A DNA stretch of 64,000 nt, from contig CAZUCC010000003.1 of NCBI GenBank assembly GCA_964619065.1, forward strand, positions 62,001-126,000, read 5' to 3'. The notes beneath the pieces were generated by a model. The model had not been told where the DNA came from. It did no database searches and saw nothing but the letters and a program-made list of their open reading frames with translations. Position numbers and translations under genes: made by a program. This document shows, in pieces, positions 52,775 through 61,864 of the stretch. The DNA comes from JANXUC01 sp964619065. GTDB lineage: Bacteria; Acidobacteriota; Terriglobia; Terriglobales; Acidobacteriaceae. Each line of letters begins with the position of its first letter. The stretch's first letter is position 1.

Positions 52775-53815
52775 ATGGTGCAGCGCTATACCGATCGCCG
52801 CGAGAACACCCCGCAAATCAGGCTGCTGCCTGATAAGCGGATGGATTGGCGCACCTTGTGCGTCAGCTACGGCGCACAGGCTCTGCTGCTGCTGATCGGA
52901 CTAACGATTGGCATTCTTATGCCGGAGAAGATGGGCCTCAAGCAGTATCGCGTCGAGATGGTGGCACTCAAGCCGTTCGAACCGCCGCCACCGCCGAAGA
53001 TCAAAATTAAGGTTCCCAAGGTGATTGCGAAGCTGGAACCGCCGGTACCGGTGGAATTGCCGAAGCTGGTGGTGCCGAAAGAGATTCGCAAGCCCAAGGT
53101 AGAGACACCCGAGGTCGAGGCGCCCAAGCTCAACAATTTCGAAGCGAAGATCGCGCCTGCTTTGCTGAATCAGAATAAAGCGCTTCCCGCGATCGTTCAT
53201 ACCGGCAATTTTGCCGGCAGTTCGGTTCAGCCCACAGTAAATAAGCCTATCGAGAAAGTTCAAACTGGCGGATTCGGCGACCCTAACGGACTCAAAGGGG
53301 AAGGAAAAACCGGGGCGCGACTCGTGACGGCGCAGATGGGATCGTTCGATCTGCCTGTGGGTCCTGGTCAAGGCAACGGTTCAGGTGGCGCCAAAGGTGT
53401 GAAGGGCACGGTGGCGAGCGCGGACTTTGGTTCTGGAGTTGCAACAGGAGGACGCGGAGGCAACCACGGCACCGTACAGCAGTCGGGATTCGGTGCCCAG
53501 CAGCCGGCGCAGAAGATCGCCAAAACGCAGACCGTCGATGCGCCCACAACAGGGGTTGAGATTCTGTCGAAGCCGACTCCGGTCTACACCCAGGAAGCAC
53601 GCGATCTAAAACTTGAGGGACAAGTTTTGCTGGAGATTTTGTTCACGGCCGACGGCCACGTGCAGGTACAGCGCGTGGTTCGCGGCCTCGGGCATGGTCT
53701 GGATGAAGCAGCCGTCACGGCCGCAACCAAGATGCGCTTCAAACCAGCTATGCGGAACGGACAGGCCGTGGATTCCACTGCCGTCGTTCACGTCGTTTTC
53801 CAAATGGCTTACTGA
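52775..53815 (+). CDS. TonB-family energy transducer
   Basis: Encodes 346 residues with AGGAG 8 bases before the ATG. A cytoplasmic head with basic and polar residues (1-28), one membrane helix (about 30-50, ALLLLIGLTIGILMP), a long proline/lysine-rich span (about 67-120, PPPPPKIKIKVPKVIAKLEPPVP), a glycine-rich linker with repeated -xxFGxx- segments (about 150-240) and a C-terminal TonB domain (about 262-346, PTPVYTQEARDLKLEGQVLLEILFTADGHVQ). It should couple inner-membrane energy to outer-membrane receptors. No exbB/exbD in the window. It runs into an M48 peptidase gene after 21 bases. Confidence 0.88.
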   Translation: MVQRYTDRRENTPQIRLLPDKRMDWRTLCVSYGAQALLLLIGLTIGILMPEKMGLKQYRVEMVALKPFEPPPPPKIKIKVPKVIAKLEPPVPVELPKLVVPKEIRKPKVETPEVEAPKLNNFEAKIAPALLNQNKALPAIVHTGNFAGSSVQPTVNKPIEKVQTGGFGDPNGLKGEGKTGARLVTAQMGSFDLPVGPGQGNGSGGAKGVKGTVASADFGSGVATGGRGGNHGTVQQSGFGAQQPAQKIAKTQTVDAPTTGVEILSKPTPVYTQEARDLKLEGQVLLEILFTADGHVQVQRVVRGLGHGLDEAAVTAATKMRFKPAMRNGQAVDSTAVVHVVFQMAY

Positions 53816-53836
53816 TTCGGGGAGAGGATACGAGAT

Positions 53837-55720
53837 ATGCGTTTTACGAAATGGACTTGCACGATCCTAATGTTGCTGTCGCTGGGTGTGTGGGCGAACG
53901 GCCAGACGCCCAGCGATTCGCCGAAACCTGACGCAGGGCAAGCCCAGCCCGTAGTCCAGCCAGCGGGCCAGCCTGTAGTCGCGCCACCGCCCATTGCGCC
54001 ACCGCCCACTGCCCCGGCGGCGGCTTCTGCCCAACAACCGGCAGCAGCGCCGCCCGCAACCATCGATCAGGTTGTCGACCGCTTTGTCGCCCGTGAAAAG
54101 GCACTCGTTGACCTGCTCAAGGACCGTACACCGGTGGTGGAAACTTACATGCAGAACGTGAAGGCGGATTCCGATCTTGGGCCGGTTCCGACTGGGGATA
54201 GGTATTTCCTCGGACACATGGATCTCGGCGCGGATATCGAGCACCGCACTTACTTGAAAGACAGCGCGAGCATTCAGAAGCACCTGCTCGGCGGCTTCAA
54301 CAAACTGTTCACCGTACAGTACAAACCGCTGGGTTTCTCGTGGATGATTTTCGCGGATCGCGACGAATTTGACCGCGCACACTACGAGTTCAAATTCATC
54401 CGCCGCGAATTTTTAGGCGATGTGCGCACTCTTGCCTTCGACGTCACCCCGAAAAAGGACGCCGGGAACGGCCGCTTCCTCGGACGCGTGTGGGTGGAAG
54501 ACCAGGACTTCAACATCGTCCGCTTGAACGGCACCTACGCGCCGCACCAACGCAACGAGTATTTTTTCCACATGGATAGCTGGCGCTTGAATCTCATTCC
54601 CGGCTATTGGGTGCCGTCGTACATCTATAGCGAAGAAGGCGATTTCCGCTACGGACAGCACAACAAATTCGCTTTCAAGGCGCAAACCCGCATGTGGGGT
54701 TACGACTTGAAGAAGGCTGGCAAAGAAGACGAACTCACGCAGATCCTCGTAGATTCGGCCTCGGTTCAGGATCAAAGCGCAGCAGCGCAGGATGCCTCGC
54801 CCGTGGAGAGCCAGCGTCTGTGGCAGCAACAGGCGGAAGATAATGCCCTGGACCGCTTACAGCGGGCCGGCCTCCTGGCTCCGGAAGGCGAAGTCGACAA
54901 GGTTCTTCAGACCGTGGTCAATAACATGATGATCACGAACAACATCGATCTGCCGCGCCCGGTGCGTTGCCGCGTGCTGCTAACTTCCCCGCTGGAAACC
55001 TTCAGCGTAGGCAACACGATCGTACTGAGCCGCGGCTTGGTGGACGTCCTGCCGGACGAAGCCAGCCTGGCCATGGTGCTGTCCCACGAGTTGGCGCATA
55101 TCGCTCTCGGCCAGAACGTGGGCAGCAAATATGCCTATAACGATCGCATGCTCTTCAACGATGAGACCACATACACGAACTTGGGTTTCCGTCATGACGA
55201 TGTGGAAGAGCAATCCGCGGACAAGAAGGCTCTCGACATACTCAAGAATTCGCCTTACGCACAGAAGTTGGATTCGGCGGGACTGTTCCTTCGCATGCTC
55301 TCGTCTCGTGGCCAAGTGCTACCCGGTTTGCTCACTGCGCATTTGGGAAATCCGATCGCTGTGAACGGGCAAGCTACGCGGCTTACGGACATCATGAACC
55401 GCGCTCCGCAACTGGATATCAACAAGCTGGACCAGATTGCGGCTCTGCCTCTCGGGGGACGCGTAAAACTCAACCCATGGGACAACAAAGTTGAGTTGAT
55501 CAAGTCCGCACCGGTGGCACTCACGTCCATACGGGAAAAGATGCCGTTCGAGGTGACCCCGTTCTTCCCGCGGCTTTCGCGACTGAACATGACGGATGCC
55601 AGCGCGCCGACAAGCACGGCGATGGCGGCTCCGTCGCCCGCGCCAGCCGCCTCTACGGCGGCCAGTTCGGTACCGGCTACGCCCGCTGCCACTCCCAGCG
55701 GCGTTCCTTCTAACCAGTAG
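53837..55720 (+). CDS. Secreted M48-family metallopeptidase with an N-terminal beta domain
   Basis: Encodes 627 residues. Signal peptide about 1-23, then a proline/alanine-rich linker (24-75). Residues about 75-300 form a beta-rich domain (VRTLAFDVTPKKDAGNGRFLGRVWVEDQDFNIVRLNGTYA, FHMDSWRLNLIPGYWVPSYIY) that resembles LolA/outer-membrane lipoprotein-sorting folds. The peptidase part has the zinc motif SHELAHIALGQ (H417, E418, H421) and third ligand E458 in EEQSADKKAL. Related periplasmic enzymes (BepA, LoiP) care for outer-membrane proteins. It shares an operon with TonB and ends at a strong terminator. Confidence 0.9.
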   Translation: MRFTKWTCTILMLLSLGVWANGQTPSDSPKPDAGQAQPVVQPAGQPVVAPPPIAPPPTAPAAASAQQPAAAPPATIDQVVDRFVAREKALVDLLKDRTPVVETYMQNVKADSDLGPVPTGDRYFLGHMDLGADIEHRTYLKDSASIQKHLLGGFNKLFTVQYKPLGFSWMIFADRDEFDRAHYEFKFIRREFLGDVRTLAFDVTPKKDAGNGRFLGRVWVEDQDFNIVRLNGTYAPHQRNEYFFHMDSWRLNLIPGYWVPSYIYSEEGDFRYGQHNKFAFKAQTRMWGYDLKKAGKEDELTQILVDSASVQDQSAAAQDASPVESQRLWQQQAEDNALDRLQRAGLLAPEGEVDKVLQTVVNNMMITNNIDLPRPVRCRVLLTSPLETFSVGNTIVLSRGLVDVLPDEASLAMVLSHELAHIALGQNVGSKYAYNDRMLFNDETTYTNLGFRHDDVEEQSADKKALDILKNSPYAQKLDSAGLFLRMLSSRGQVLPGLLTAHLGNPIAVNGQATRLTDIMNRAPQLDINKLDQIAALPLGGRVKLNPWDNKVELIKSAPVALTSIREKMPFEVTPFFPRLSRLNMTDASAPTSTAMAAPSPAPAASTAASSVPATPAATPSGVPSNQ

Positions 55721-55741
55721 GAGAGCTTAGTTACAAACCAC

Positions 55742-55790
55742 TGGCCGGGAATTGGGGGCACCACACCTAATTCCCGGCCAAACGTTTTTT
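55742..55790 (+). terminator. Rho-independent terminator
   Basis: A perfect 12-bp stem (TGGCCGGGAATT / AATTCCCGGCCA) with a 15-base loop, followed by AACG and six T (55785-55790). It closes the TonB/M48 operon 22 bases after the stop. The next 214 bases, to the FecR-like gene, are AT-rich with no gene seen. Confidence 0.9.
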
Positions 55791-56004
55791 AAGAAGTAAA
55801 TTCTGCGTTCTCCATCTGTGGCACCTTCAGAAGTAATTCGAGAGAATCGGTTGTTTGCGGAGAAAGCCCTTGTTATCAATGGATTACGGTGATTACACTC
55901 TTCGAAAACAATTTGCGAGCTGGTGACAACCCAGCTTCGAATTCGCGTTACTATAGCTTGCATCTAAGTTTTGTAGGGTTCCCCGCAGCACCCGGAGGTC
56001 TTCG

Positions 56005-57399
56005 ATGATCCATCTTCGAGTTGGCCGAGTATTGATTTTTCTGTCCGCTGTTCTTCTCGCAACGCCCCTGTTTGCTGATTCCCAGGCCCGCATCGTTCGG
56101 CTGAGCGATGTGCAGGGAAACGTGCAAATCGACCGCCACACCGGTGACGGCTTGGAAGCGGCCCTGCAGAACCTTCCGGTTACTCAGGGCACGCGCATCT
56201 CGACGAAAGACGACGGCCGCGTGGAAATTGAATTTGAAGATGGCAGCACGGTGCGTCTTGCGCCCAACACCAGCGTGGAGTTTACGCGCTTATCGCTGCG
56301 TGATTCCGGTGGGAAGAACACGGAACTCGATTTGAGCGAGGGCACTGCTTACTTCAACGTGGATCTCGGAAAGCATGACGACTTCCTGGTAAATCTGGGA
56401 CATCGTTCCATTAACCTGGAACGGTCGGCCCGTTTCCGCGCCAGTGTGGACCGCTCGCAGGCCCGTGTGGCGGTGAGTCACGGCCAAGTCGACGTCCTGG
56501 GCGTGGGCTCTGACACAGTGACAGTTTCAAAAAATAGAACGGCAAGTTTCGATTTGTTCAACCAGGATAATTACGAGCTGGCTCGCAGTTACGATGAGGG
56601 TCCCTATGATGACTGGGATAGTGAACTCGAGGCCTACCACGAGCGGAACTTCAACCGCGCGCACTACGACTCGCCCTATGCTTACGGCTTCAGCGATCTG
56701 AACTATTACGGCAGCTACATCAACGCACCTGGCTACGGCAATTGCTGGCGTCCTTACTTCGCGAGTTATGGCTGGGACCCCTTTGCGGACGGATCCTGGG
56801 TCTGGTATCCAGGCTTCGGCTACACGTGGGTCTCTGCCTATCCCTGGGGATGGGCTCCTTATCGTTATGGCAACTGGGTCTTTATCGCCGGGAACGGCTG
56901 GTACTGGCAGCCGGGTGGATGGAATCACTGGAATCCCGTGCCGCGCGTTGTGAACCCGCCTGCGGGCTGGAAAACTCCTGTGGTCCCCTCGGCTGGTCAC
57001 GGCCCCATCATCATCGTTCGTGGAACCCCGACGGAAAGAGGCGGCCCAGCAGGGCGCTTTGGTGATCCCTCGCGCCGGGTCGTCCGGGAAGGCCTGGACG
57101 GCGGAAGCGTGCAGAATCGCGCACCGCAAGGAGAAGCCGGACTCGGTATCCCTCGCGGCCACGTGAACCTGCGTTCGCTGGCCACGCCACCAGAGCCGGG
57201 TACGCGCAGCTTCGGCGATGCCAACAGGGACAATCGAGACCGCACTGGACGGACGTCGAATGGCAACGGCGCGGGTACATCCCCTCGCAGTAGCGCACCC
57301 GCGCCGCGCATGGCGCCTTCGGCTCCCCGTATGTCGGCTCCCGCGTCCGCGCCACGCTCGGCGCCTTCTCCCACACCGCGTGGGGGCGGTAGAGGGTAA
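56005..57399 (+). CDS. FecR-domain protein with tryptophan/tyrosine-rich repeats
   Basis: Encodes 464 residues with GGAGG 6 bases before the ATG. Signal peptide about 1-25. A FecR-like domain follows at about 30-185 (VRLSDVQGNVQIDR, LPVTQGTRISTKDDGRVEIEFEDGSTVRLAPNTSVEF, FRASVDRSQARVAVSHGQVDVLG). Residues about 195-305 are rich in W, Y and G (WRPYFASYGWDPFADGSWVWYPGFGYTWVSAYPWGWAPYRYG, in three or so near-repeats, DUF6600-like). The tail (about 320-464) is proline, arginine and glycine rich and probably disordered. Here FecR is soluble/exported, not a membrane anti-sigma factor. Role unknown; perhaps envelope surface or polysaccharide binding. Confidence 0.8.
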   Translation: MIHLRVGRVLIFLSAVLLATPLFADSQARIVRLSDVQGNVQIDRHTGDGLEAALQNLPVTQGTRISTKDDGRVEIEFEDGSTVRLAPNTSVEFTRLSLRDSGGKNTELDLSEGTAYFNVDLGKHDDFLVNLGHRSINLERSARFRASVDRSQARVAVSHGQVDVLGVGSDTVTVSKNRTASFDLFNQDNYELARSYDEGPYDDWDSELEAYHERNFNRAHYDSPYAYGFSDLNYYGSYINAPGYGNCWRPYFASYGWDPFADGSWVWYPGFGYTWVSAYPWGWAPYRYGNWVFIAGNGWYWQPGGWNHWNPVPRVVNPPAGWKTPVVPSAGHGPIIIVRGTPTERGGPAGRFGDPSRRVVREGLDGGSVQNRAPQGEAGLGIPRGHVNLRSLATPPEPGTRSFGDANRDNRDRTGRTSNGNGAGTSPRSSAPAPRMAPSAPRMSAPASAPRSAPSPTPRGGGRG

Positions 57400-57422
57400 A
57401 GCTGGCAATACTCATCAAAACT

Positions 57423-57453
57423 GCCAAGGCCTCGCCGCGGAGTAGGCTTTGGC
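57423..57453 (+). terminator. Possible terminator or attenuator hairpin
   Basis: GCCAAGGCCT (57423-57432) pairs with AGGCTTTGGC (57444-57453), one G-T wobble, loop 11 bases. No clear T-run follows (ATCTTCACTT), so termination would be weak. Lies between the FecR-like gene and the HTH-TOBE gene. Confidence 0.4.
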
Positions 57454-57509
57454 ATCTTCACTTGCCTTGCAACTCCGAACTATCTCCTTGATAGCTCCAG
57501 ACTGTAGAC

Positions 57510-57947
57510 TTGCCAACGGACGGATCTCCCTTGAGTGACTATGCCAAGCTGGTGCGACCTCGTGACGCCGCAAAGGTGCTGGGGATCAGCTATTCCACTC
57601 TGAAACGCTGGATTCACACGCGAAAACTTCAGACTGTCAAAACAGATGGCGGGCACCACCGGATTCCAGAGAGCGAACTCGACAAACACCTGCACATTGC
57701 GGCGAAAAAAAACCCTCTTCACCAGAGACGTACGGAGTTTCGACGAATCAGCGCGCGCAATCAGCTCATCGGTCGCATCGTTGACATCAAAGTGGACGGA
57801 ATCATGGCACAAGTGACCCTGTCCATCGGTGGTCAGCAAATCACCTCAGTCATTACCTCCGATGCGGTTCGCGAACTCCGGCTGGAAAAGGGACAAGTTG
57901 CTGCGGCCTTGATTAAGTCCACCGAAGTGATGATCCTGCGGGTTTGA
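57510..57947 (+). CDS. Molybdate-type regulator: MerR/excisionase HTH fused to TOBE/Mop domain
   Basis: Encodes 145 residues (TTG at 57510; TTG at 57531 is a possible later start). Residues 8-62 form a DNA-binding helix-turn-helix with the excisionase-like signature RPRDAAKVLGISYSTLKRWI...GGHHRIPESELDKHL. Residues about 80-145 are a molbindin (Mop/TOBE) domain: SARNQLIGRIVDIKVDGIMAQVTLSIGG...ITSDAVRELRLEKGQVAAALIKSTEV, which binds molybdate or tungstate oligomers. By analogy with ModE it senses molybdate and controls transport genes; modA follows 195 bases downstream with a palindrome on its promoter. A classical ModE would have a different, winged-helix N domain. Confidence 0.87.
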   Translation: MPTDGSPLSDYAKLVRPRDAAKVLGISYSTLKRWIHTRKLQTVKTDGGHHRIPESELDKHLHIAAKKNPLHQRRTEFRRISARNQLIGRIVDIKVDGIMAQVTLSIGGQQITSVITSDAVRELRLEKGQVAAALIKSTEVMILRV

Positions 57948-58018
57948 CCTCCTCAGGAAAACCCGCCAATATTTAACGCCTCCTGAAAACCACCTTTTTC
58001 CGCCTCATGTGACACGAT

Positions 58019-58057
58019 TCAAGTCGACTTGACAGGTCCACTAAATCTGCATTAAAT
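58019..58057 (+). promoter_or_regulatory. modA promoter with 14-bp perfect palindrome over the -35 box
   Basis: TCAAGTCGACTTGA (58019-58032) is a perfect palindrome overlapping TTGACA (58029-58034), an exact consensus -35 box. A 17-base spacer leads to TTAAAT (58052-58057), a fair -10 box. The modA ATG is at 58143. The upstream neighbour encodes an HTH-TOBE protein, so this is a good operator candidate. Confidence 0.55.
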
Positions 58058-58142
58058 CAACTTACACCGGCAAGAATTGATGGGGAAAGCTTGGACGTGC
58101 GATCCGCGCGGATTAAGCTTTCTTCACAGGAGCACTGCAAAC

Positions 58143-58925
58143 ATGAGCTTCAGAAAGTCAGTTGTGATCGCCTCTCTATTTTTGGGGATTATCTGCAGTA
58201 CCTGCATGGCCCAGGAGGTCACGGTTGCAGCAGCGGCCGACCTGCAATTTGTGATGCAAGACGTAGCCGCCCGATTCCAGAAAGAAACGGGAAAAAACGT
58301 AAAGCTAACTTATGGCTCCTCGGGAAATTTTTTTCAACAACTTCAGAACGGCGCGCCCTTTGACATATTTTTCTCCGCCAATCTCGACTACCCGAAAAAG
58401 CTGGAAGCTGCTGGACTCACCGAACCTGGTACGTTTTATCAGTATGCCATCGGAAAAATTGTGGTTTGGGTGCCCAACGACTCGAAGCTCGACGTAAGTT
58501 CTGGTTTGCAAGTTCTCCTGAACCCCACCGTTAAAAAAATTGCCATTGCTAACCCGCAACATGCCCCTTACGGACAGGCAGCCGTGGCCGCAATGAAGAA
58601 GGAAGACGTGTACGACAAAGTTGCTGACAAGTTCGTATTGGGTGAGAACATTTCCCAGACGGCATCTTTTGTAGTCTCGGGATCGGCTGATGTTGGCATC
58701 GTTGCGCTGTCACTCGCTCTGTCTCCCAACATGAAGGACAAAGGGCGATATGCCGAGATTCCGAGTGGCGATTATCCGTCCATCGAGCAAGCCTGTGTGA
58801 TCCTCAAGTCTTCCCAGCAGAAAGACACGGCAAAAGTTTTCCTGAACTTCATCAAGACGCCCCCAATCGCCAAGCTCTTTCAGAACTATGGCTTTGCCGT
58901 GCCGAGTGGTTCGACACCTCAATAA
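58143..58925 (+). CDS. modA: Molybdate-binding periplasmic protein ModA
   Basis: Encodes 260 residues from the ATG at 58143, with AGGAG upstream; a longer frame to 58077 has no ribosome site and an unlikely head. Signal peptide about 1-23 (VVIASLFLGIICSTCMAQ), cleaved before EVTVAAAADLQFVM. Oxyanion-site features: AAADL, GSSGNFFQQLQNGAPFDIFFSAN, NPQHAPYGQAA and SGSADVGIVALS, all normal for ModA. It binds molybdate or tungstate and hands it to a ModBC pump. No modB or modC follows; the next gene is a glycosidase. modBC must lie elsewhere if transport is active. Confidence 0.93.
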   Translation: MSFRKSVVIASLFLGIICSTCMAQEVTVAAAADLQFVMQDVAARFQKETGKNVKLTYGSSGNFFQQLQNGAPFDIFFSANLDYPKKLEAAGLTEPGTFYQYAIGKIVVWVPNDSKLDVSSGLQVLLNPTVKKIAIANPQHAPYGQAAVAAMKKEDVYDKVADKFVLGENISQTASFVVSGSADVGIVALSLALSPNMKDKGRYAEIPSGDYPSIEQACVILKSSQQKDTAKVFLNFIKTPPIAKLFQNYGFAVPSGSTPQ

Positions 58926-59110
58926 GCGCGAGGAGCAACAACCGCGGGAACAATTGAGCCGTGGCGCGGGATCTGATCTTACCCGGCTCTCTCCGAGCTT
59001 GGCAGAACCCGAGTATCCCGTAGATAATCAAGCTGCGTCCGAGCTAGCCTTGAGCTGGCCTAAAATCACGATTAGGCCTCATCTGACCGGGCCCCACGAG
59101 AGGACCCTTC

Positions 59111-61819
59111 TTGCCCAGCGCGCCCCTCAATGCCGAGCAACTCCGCTTGCAGGAAGCGCGGGAGCACAAAGCTCCTTGGAAGAAGTGGGGGCCTTACCTG
59201 AGCGAGCGGCAGTGGGGCACGGTGCGCGAGGACTACAGCGACAACGGCACGGCGTGGGACTACTTTCCGCATGACCACGCGCGCTCACGCGCTTACTGCT
59301 GGGGGGAAGACGGACTGGCAGGCTTTTCCGACGAACGACAACGTCTCTGCTTTGCGCTAGCGCTTTGGAACGGAAAGGACCCCATCCTCAAGGAGCGCCT
59401 GTTCGGCCTGAACAACAGCGAAGGCAACCACGGCGAGGATGTGAAGGAATGCTACTTTTACCTCGATTCCACGCCCACGCACTCGTACATGAAATATCTC
59501 TACAAGTACCCGCAGGCGGCGTATCCCTACGATGATCTGGTTCGAACCAACCGGGAGCGCACGCGCAGTCAACCGGAGTATGAACTGCTGGACACAGGCG
59601 TGTTCAAAGAGGACCGCTATTTTGACGTATTCGTCGAGTACGCAAAGCAGGACGCGGAAGATATCCTGATCCGTATTACGGTGTGCAATCGTGGGCCGGA
59701 AGCAGCGCAATTGCAGGTACTGCCCCACCTGTGGTTTCGGAATACTTGGTCGCACGCGGAACGTCCAGTCGTGCCCACGATGAGCGCGATGCACGCTCTC
59801 GGGAACGTCACCTTGGCCGAAGCCAGCCATCGCGAGCTGGGGGATTGGTTCTTTTACTGCGACGGTGACATTCCGCTGCTCTTCAGCGGCAACGAAACAA
59901 ATCGAGCGCGTTTGTTCCAGACTGCAAATACATCTCCCTACGTCAAAGATGCCTTCCACCGCTACATTATTGACGGGCAGTTGGAGGCCATCAATCCTGC
60001 CGGCACGGGAACCAAGTTGACGGCGCAGTACAAAATCAACGTACCTTCACGGGACAAGAAGGTCATTCGCTTGCGACTGACACGGGCGAGCCTCGCGAAC
60101 CGGATGGGAGTCCCGTTCTCCAGCAATTACGACGCGGTATTTTCTTTGCGACTGAACGAAGCCGATGAGTTCTATGAGTCCATTACGCCGGCCGCGGCCA
60201 CAGAAGACGAACGCAACGTTTACCGGCAAGCTTTGTCGGGCATGTTGTGGAGCAAGCAATATTACTGTTTCGACCTGGAGACATGGTTGGCGGAGCACGG
60301 CCACAATCCACTGCGCGGTCAGCGTAAGCCCGACACGCGCAACGCCAACTGGTTCCACATGCTCAACGATGACGTGATCTCCATGCCGGACAAGTGGGAG
60401 TACCCCTGGTATGCAGCGTGGGATCTGGCATTTCACACGATTGCATTGAGTGAGGTCGATCCCGACTTCGCCAAGAGCCAGTTGCTGATGCTGTTGCGGG
60501 AAGTCTACCTGCATCCGAACGGACAGATTCCCGCTTACGAGTGGAATTTCGGGGACGTAAACCCACCGGTACAGGCGTCTGCCGCATTAATAATCTATGC
60601 CAGCGCTAGGCAGAAATATGGCAGTGGCGATAAGGCGTTCCTAAAGACAGTCTTCGAGAAACTGTTACTGAACTTCTCGTGGTGGGCAAATCGGAAAGAT
60701 CCGCAAGGACGCAATTTGTTTGAAGGCGGCTTCCTGGGGCTCGACAACATCGGTGTGTTCGATCGTAGCCGGCCATTACCCACGGGCGGTTACCTGGAGC
60801 AGGCGGACGGCACGGCATGGATGGTGCTATTTTGCCAAAACATGCTGGAGATCGCCCTTGAACTCGCCATGGATGATCCCACTTTCGAATCCATGGCATT
60901 GAAATTCATGGAGCACTTCCTGTGGATTGCGGGCAGCATGGACCGCATCGGCCAGAATCAAGACGAATTGTGGGATGAAGAAGACGGCTTCTACTACGAC
61001 CTGCTGCATCTGCCGGACGGCACAGCGGGACGCCTCAAAGTGCGCTCGATGGTGGGCTTGCTGCCGCTTTGCGCGACGACACTCATATCTCATGAGCAGA
61101 TCGAGAAATTTCCGCGTTTGCGGCAGAAAGTGGCGCAGTTTGTGCAGAAGCACGCAGACCTGGTGGCCAATATCTTTCCACCGGACCGCGCGGGACACGA
61201 TGGACAATATCTGCTCTCCGTGTTGAACGAGGACAAGCTCCGGCGCATTCTGGCGCGCATGTTGGATGAATCGTGGTTTCTTGGTCCCTACGGAATCCGG
61301 TCTCTGGCACGCTACCACCTGGAGAATCCCTACAAGTTCGATGTGCGCGGCGAGGAGTACGTGGTGCAATACCAACCTGCTGAATCACAGACGGGTTTGT
61401 TTGGCGGGAATTCGAACTGGCGCGGCCCGGTGTGGTTCCCCATCAATATGCTCATCATTCGGGCATTATTGCTGTTCTACCGTTACTTTGGCGATGCTTT
61501 CCGAATCGAATGCCCCACCGGATCAGGACGAGCGATGACCCTGTATGAAGTTGCTATGGAATTAAGTCGGCGGTTAACCCGGACCTTTCTGAAAGATGTA
61601 AACGGGCGGCGGCCTGTGTATGGTGCGACAGAAAAGTTTCAACGCGATCCCTTGTGGCGGGACTACATTCTGTTCTTCGAATACTTTCACGGCGACAACG
61701 GCGCTGGGCTCGGTGCCAGCCACCAGACAGGGTGGACAGGTACGGTGGCAAGGCTGCTCCAGCTGTCTTACATGAAGCCACAGGACTTCTCGAATCAGAA
61801 CGCGGGGAAAACGGGATAA
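59111..61819 (+). CDS. GH63-like glucosidase, large intracellular
   Basis: Encodes 902 residues from a TTG at 59111 with GAGGA six bases upstream. No signal peptide. An N-terminal beta-sandwich of about 330 residues (AWDYFPHDHARSRAYCWGEDGLAG, FSDERQRLCFALALWNGKDPILKERLFGL) is followed by an (alpha/alpha)6 barrel with motifs typical of GH63 and related: EYPWYAAWDLAFHTIAL, IPAYEWNFGDVNPPVQA, SNWRGPVWFPINMLIIRAL and HQTGWTGTVARL. Bacterial relatives hydrolyse glucosyl- or mannosylglycerate or other glucosides. Alone in its transcription unit after modA; ends facing a phospholipase-D-like gene. Confidence 0.88.
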   Translation: MPSAPLNAEQLRLQEAREHKAPWKKWGPYLSERQWGTVREDYSDNGTAWDYFPHDHARSRAYCWGEDGLAGFSDERQRLCFALALWNGKDPILKERLFGLNNSEGNHGEDVKECYFYLDSTPTHSYMKYLYKYPQAAYPYDDLVRTNRERTRSQPEYELLDTGVFKEDRYFDVFVEYAKQDAEDILIRITVCNRGPEAAQLQVLPHLWFRNTWSHAERPVVPTMSAMHALGNVTLAEASHRELGDWFFYCDGDIPLLFSGNETNRARLFQTANTSPYVKDAFHRYIIDGQLEAINPAGTGTKLTAQYKINVPSRDKKVIRLRLTRASLANRMGVPFSSNYDAVFSLRLNEADEFYESITPAAATEDERNVYRQALSGMLWSKQYYCFDLETWLAEHGHNPLRGQRKPDTRNANWFHMLNDDVISMPDKWEYPWYAAWDLAFHTIALSEVDPDFAKSQLLMLLREVYLHPNGQIPAYEWNFGDVNPPVQASAALIIYASARQKYGSGDKAFLKTVFEKLLLNFSWWANRKDPQGRNLFEGGFLGLDNIGVFDRSRPLPTGGYLEQADGTAWMVLFCQNMLEIALELAMDDPTFESMALKFMEHFLWIAGSMDRIGQNQDELWDEEDGFYYDLLHLPDGTAGRLKVRSMVGLLPLCATTLISHEQIEKFPRLRQKVAQFVQKHADLVANIFPPDRAGHDGQYLLSVLNEDKLRRILARMLDESWFLGPYGIRSLARYHLENPYKFDVRGEEYVVQYQPAESQTGLFGGNSNWRGPVWFPINMLIIRALLLFYRYFGDAFRIECPTGSGRAMTLYEVAMELSRRLTRTFLKDVNGRRPVYGATEKFQRDPLWRDYILFFEYFHGDNGAGLGASHQTGWTGTVARLLQLSYMKPQDFSNQNAGKTG

Positions 61820-61824
61820 AAACA

Positions 61825-61846
61825 GGGCGGACTGGAACGTCCGCCC
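61825..61846. terminator. Hairpin between convergent genes, possible bidirectional terminator
   Basis: GGGCGGAC-TGGAAC-GTCCGCCC is a perfect 8-bp stem with a 6-base loop, placed between the convergent stops at 61819 and 61865. It has no T-run on the plus side; it could act in either direction or be a REP-like unit. Confidence 0.4.
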
Positions 61847-61864
61847 CAGCAACCTGCTGAACTG

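Noticed and set aside
56527..57408. 293-codon minus-strand ORF over the FecR-like gene
   Set aside because: Antisense to a gene with a good ribosome site and recognisable domain; its sequence is low-complexity Arg/Pro/Ala.
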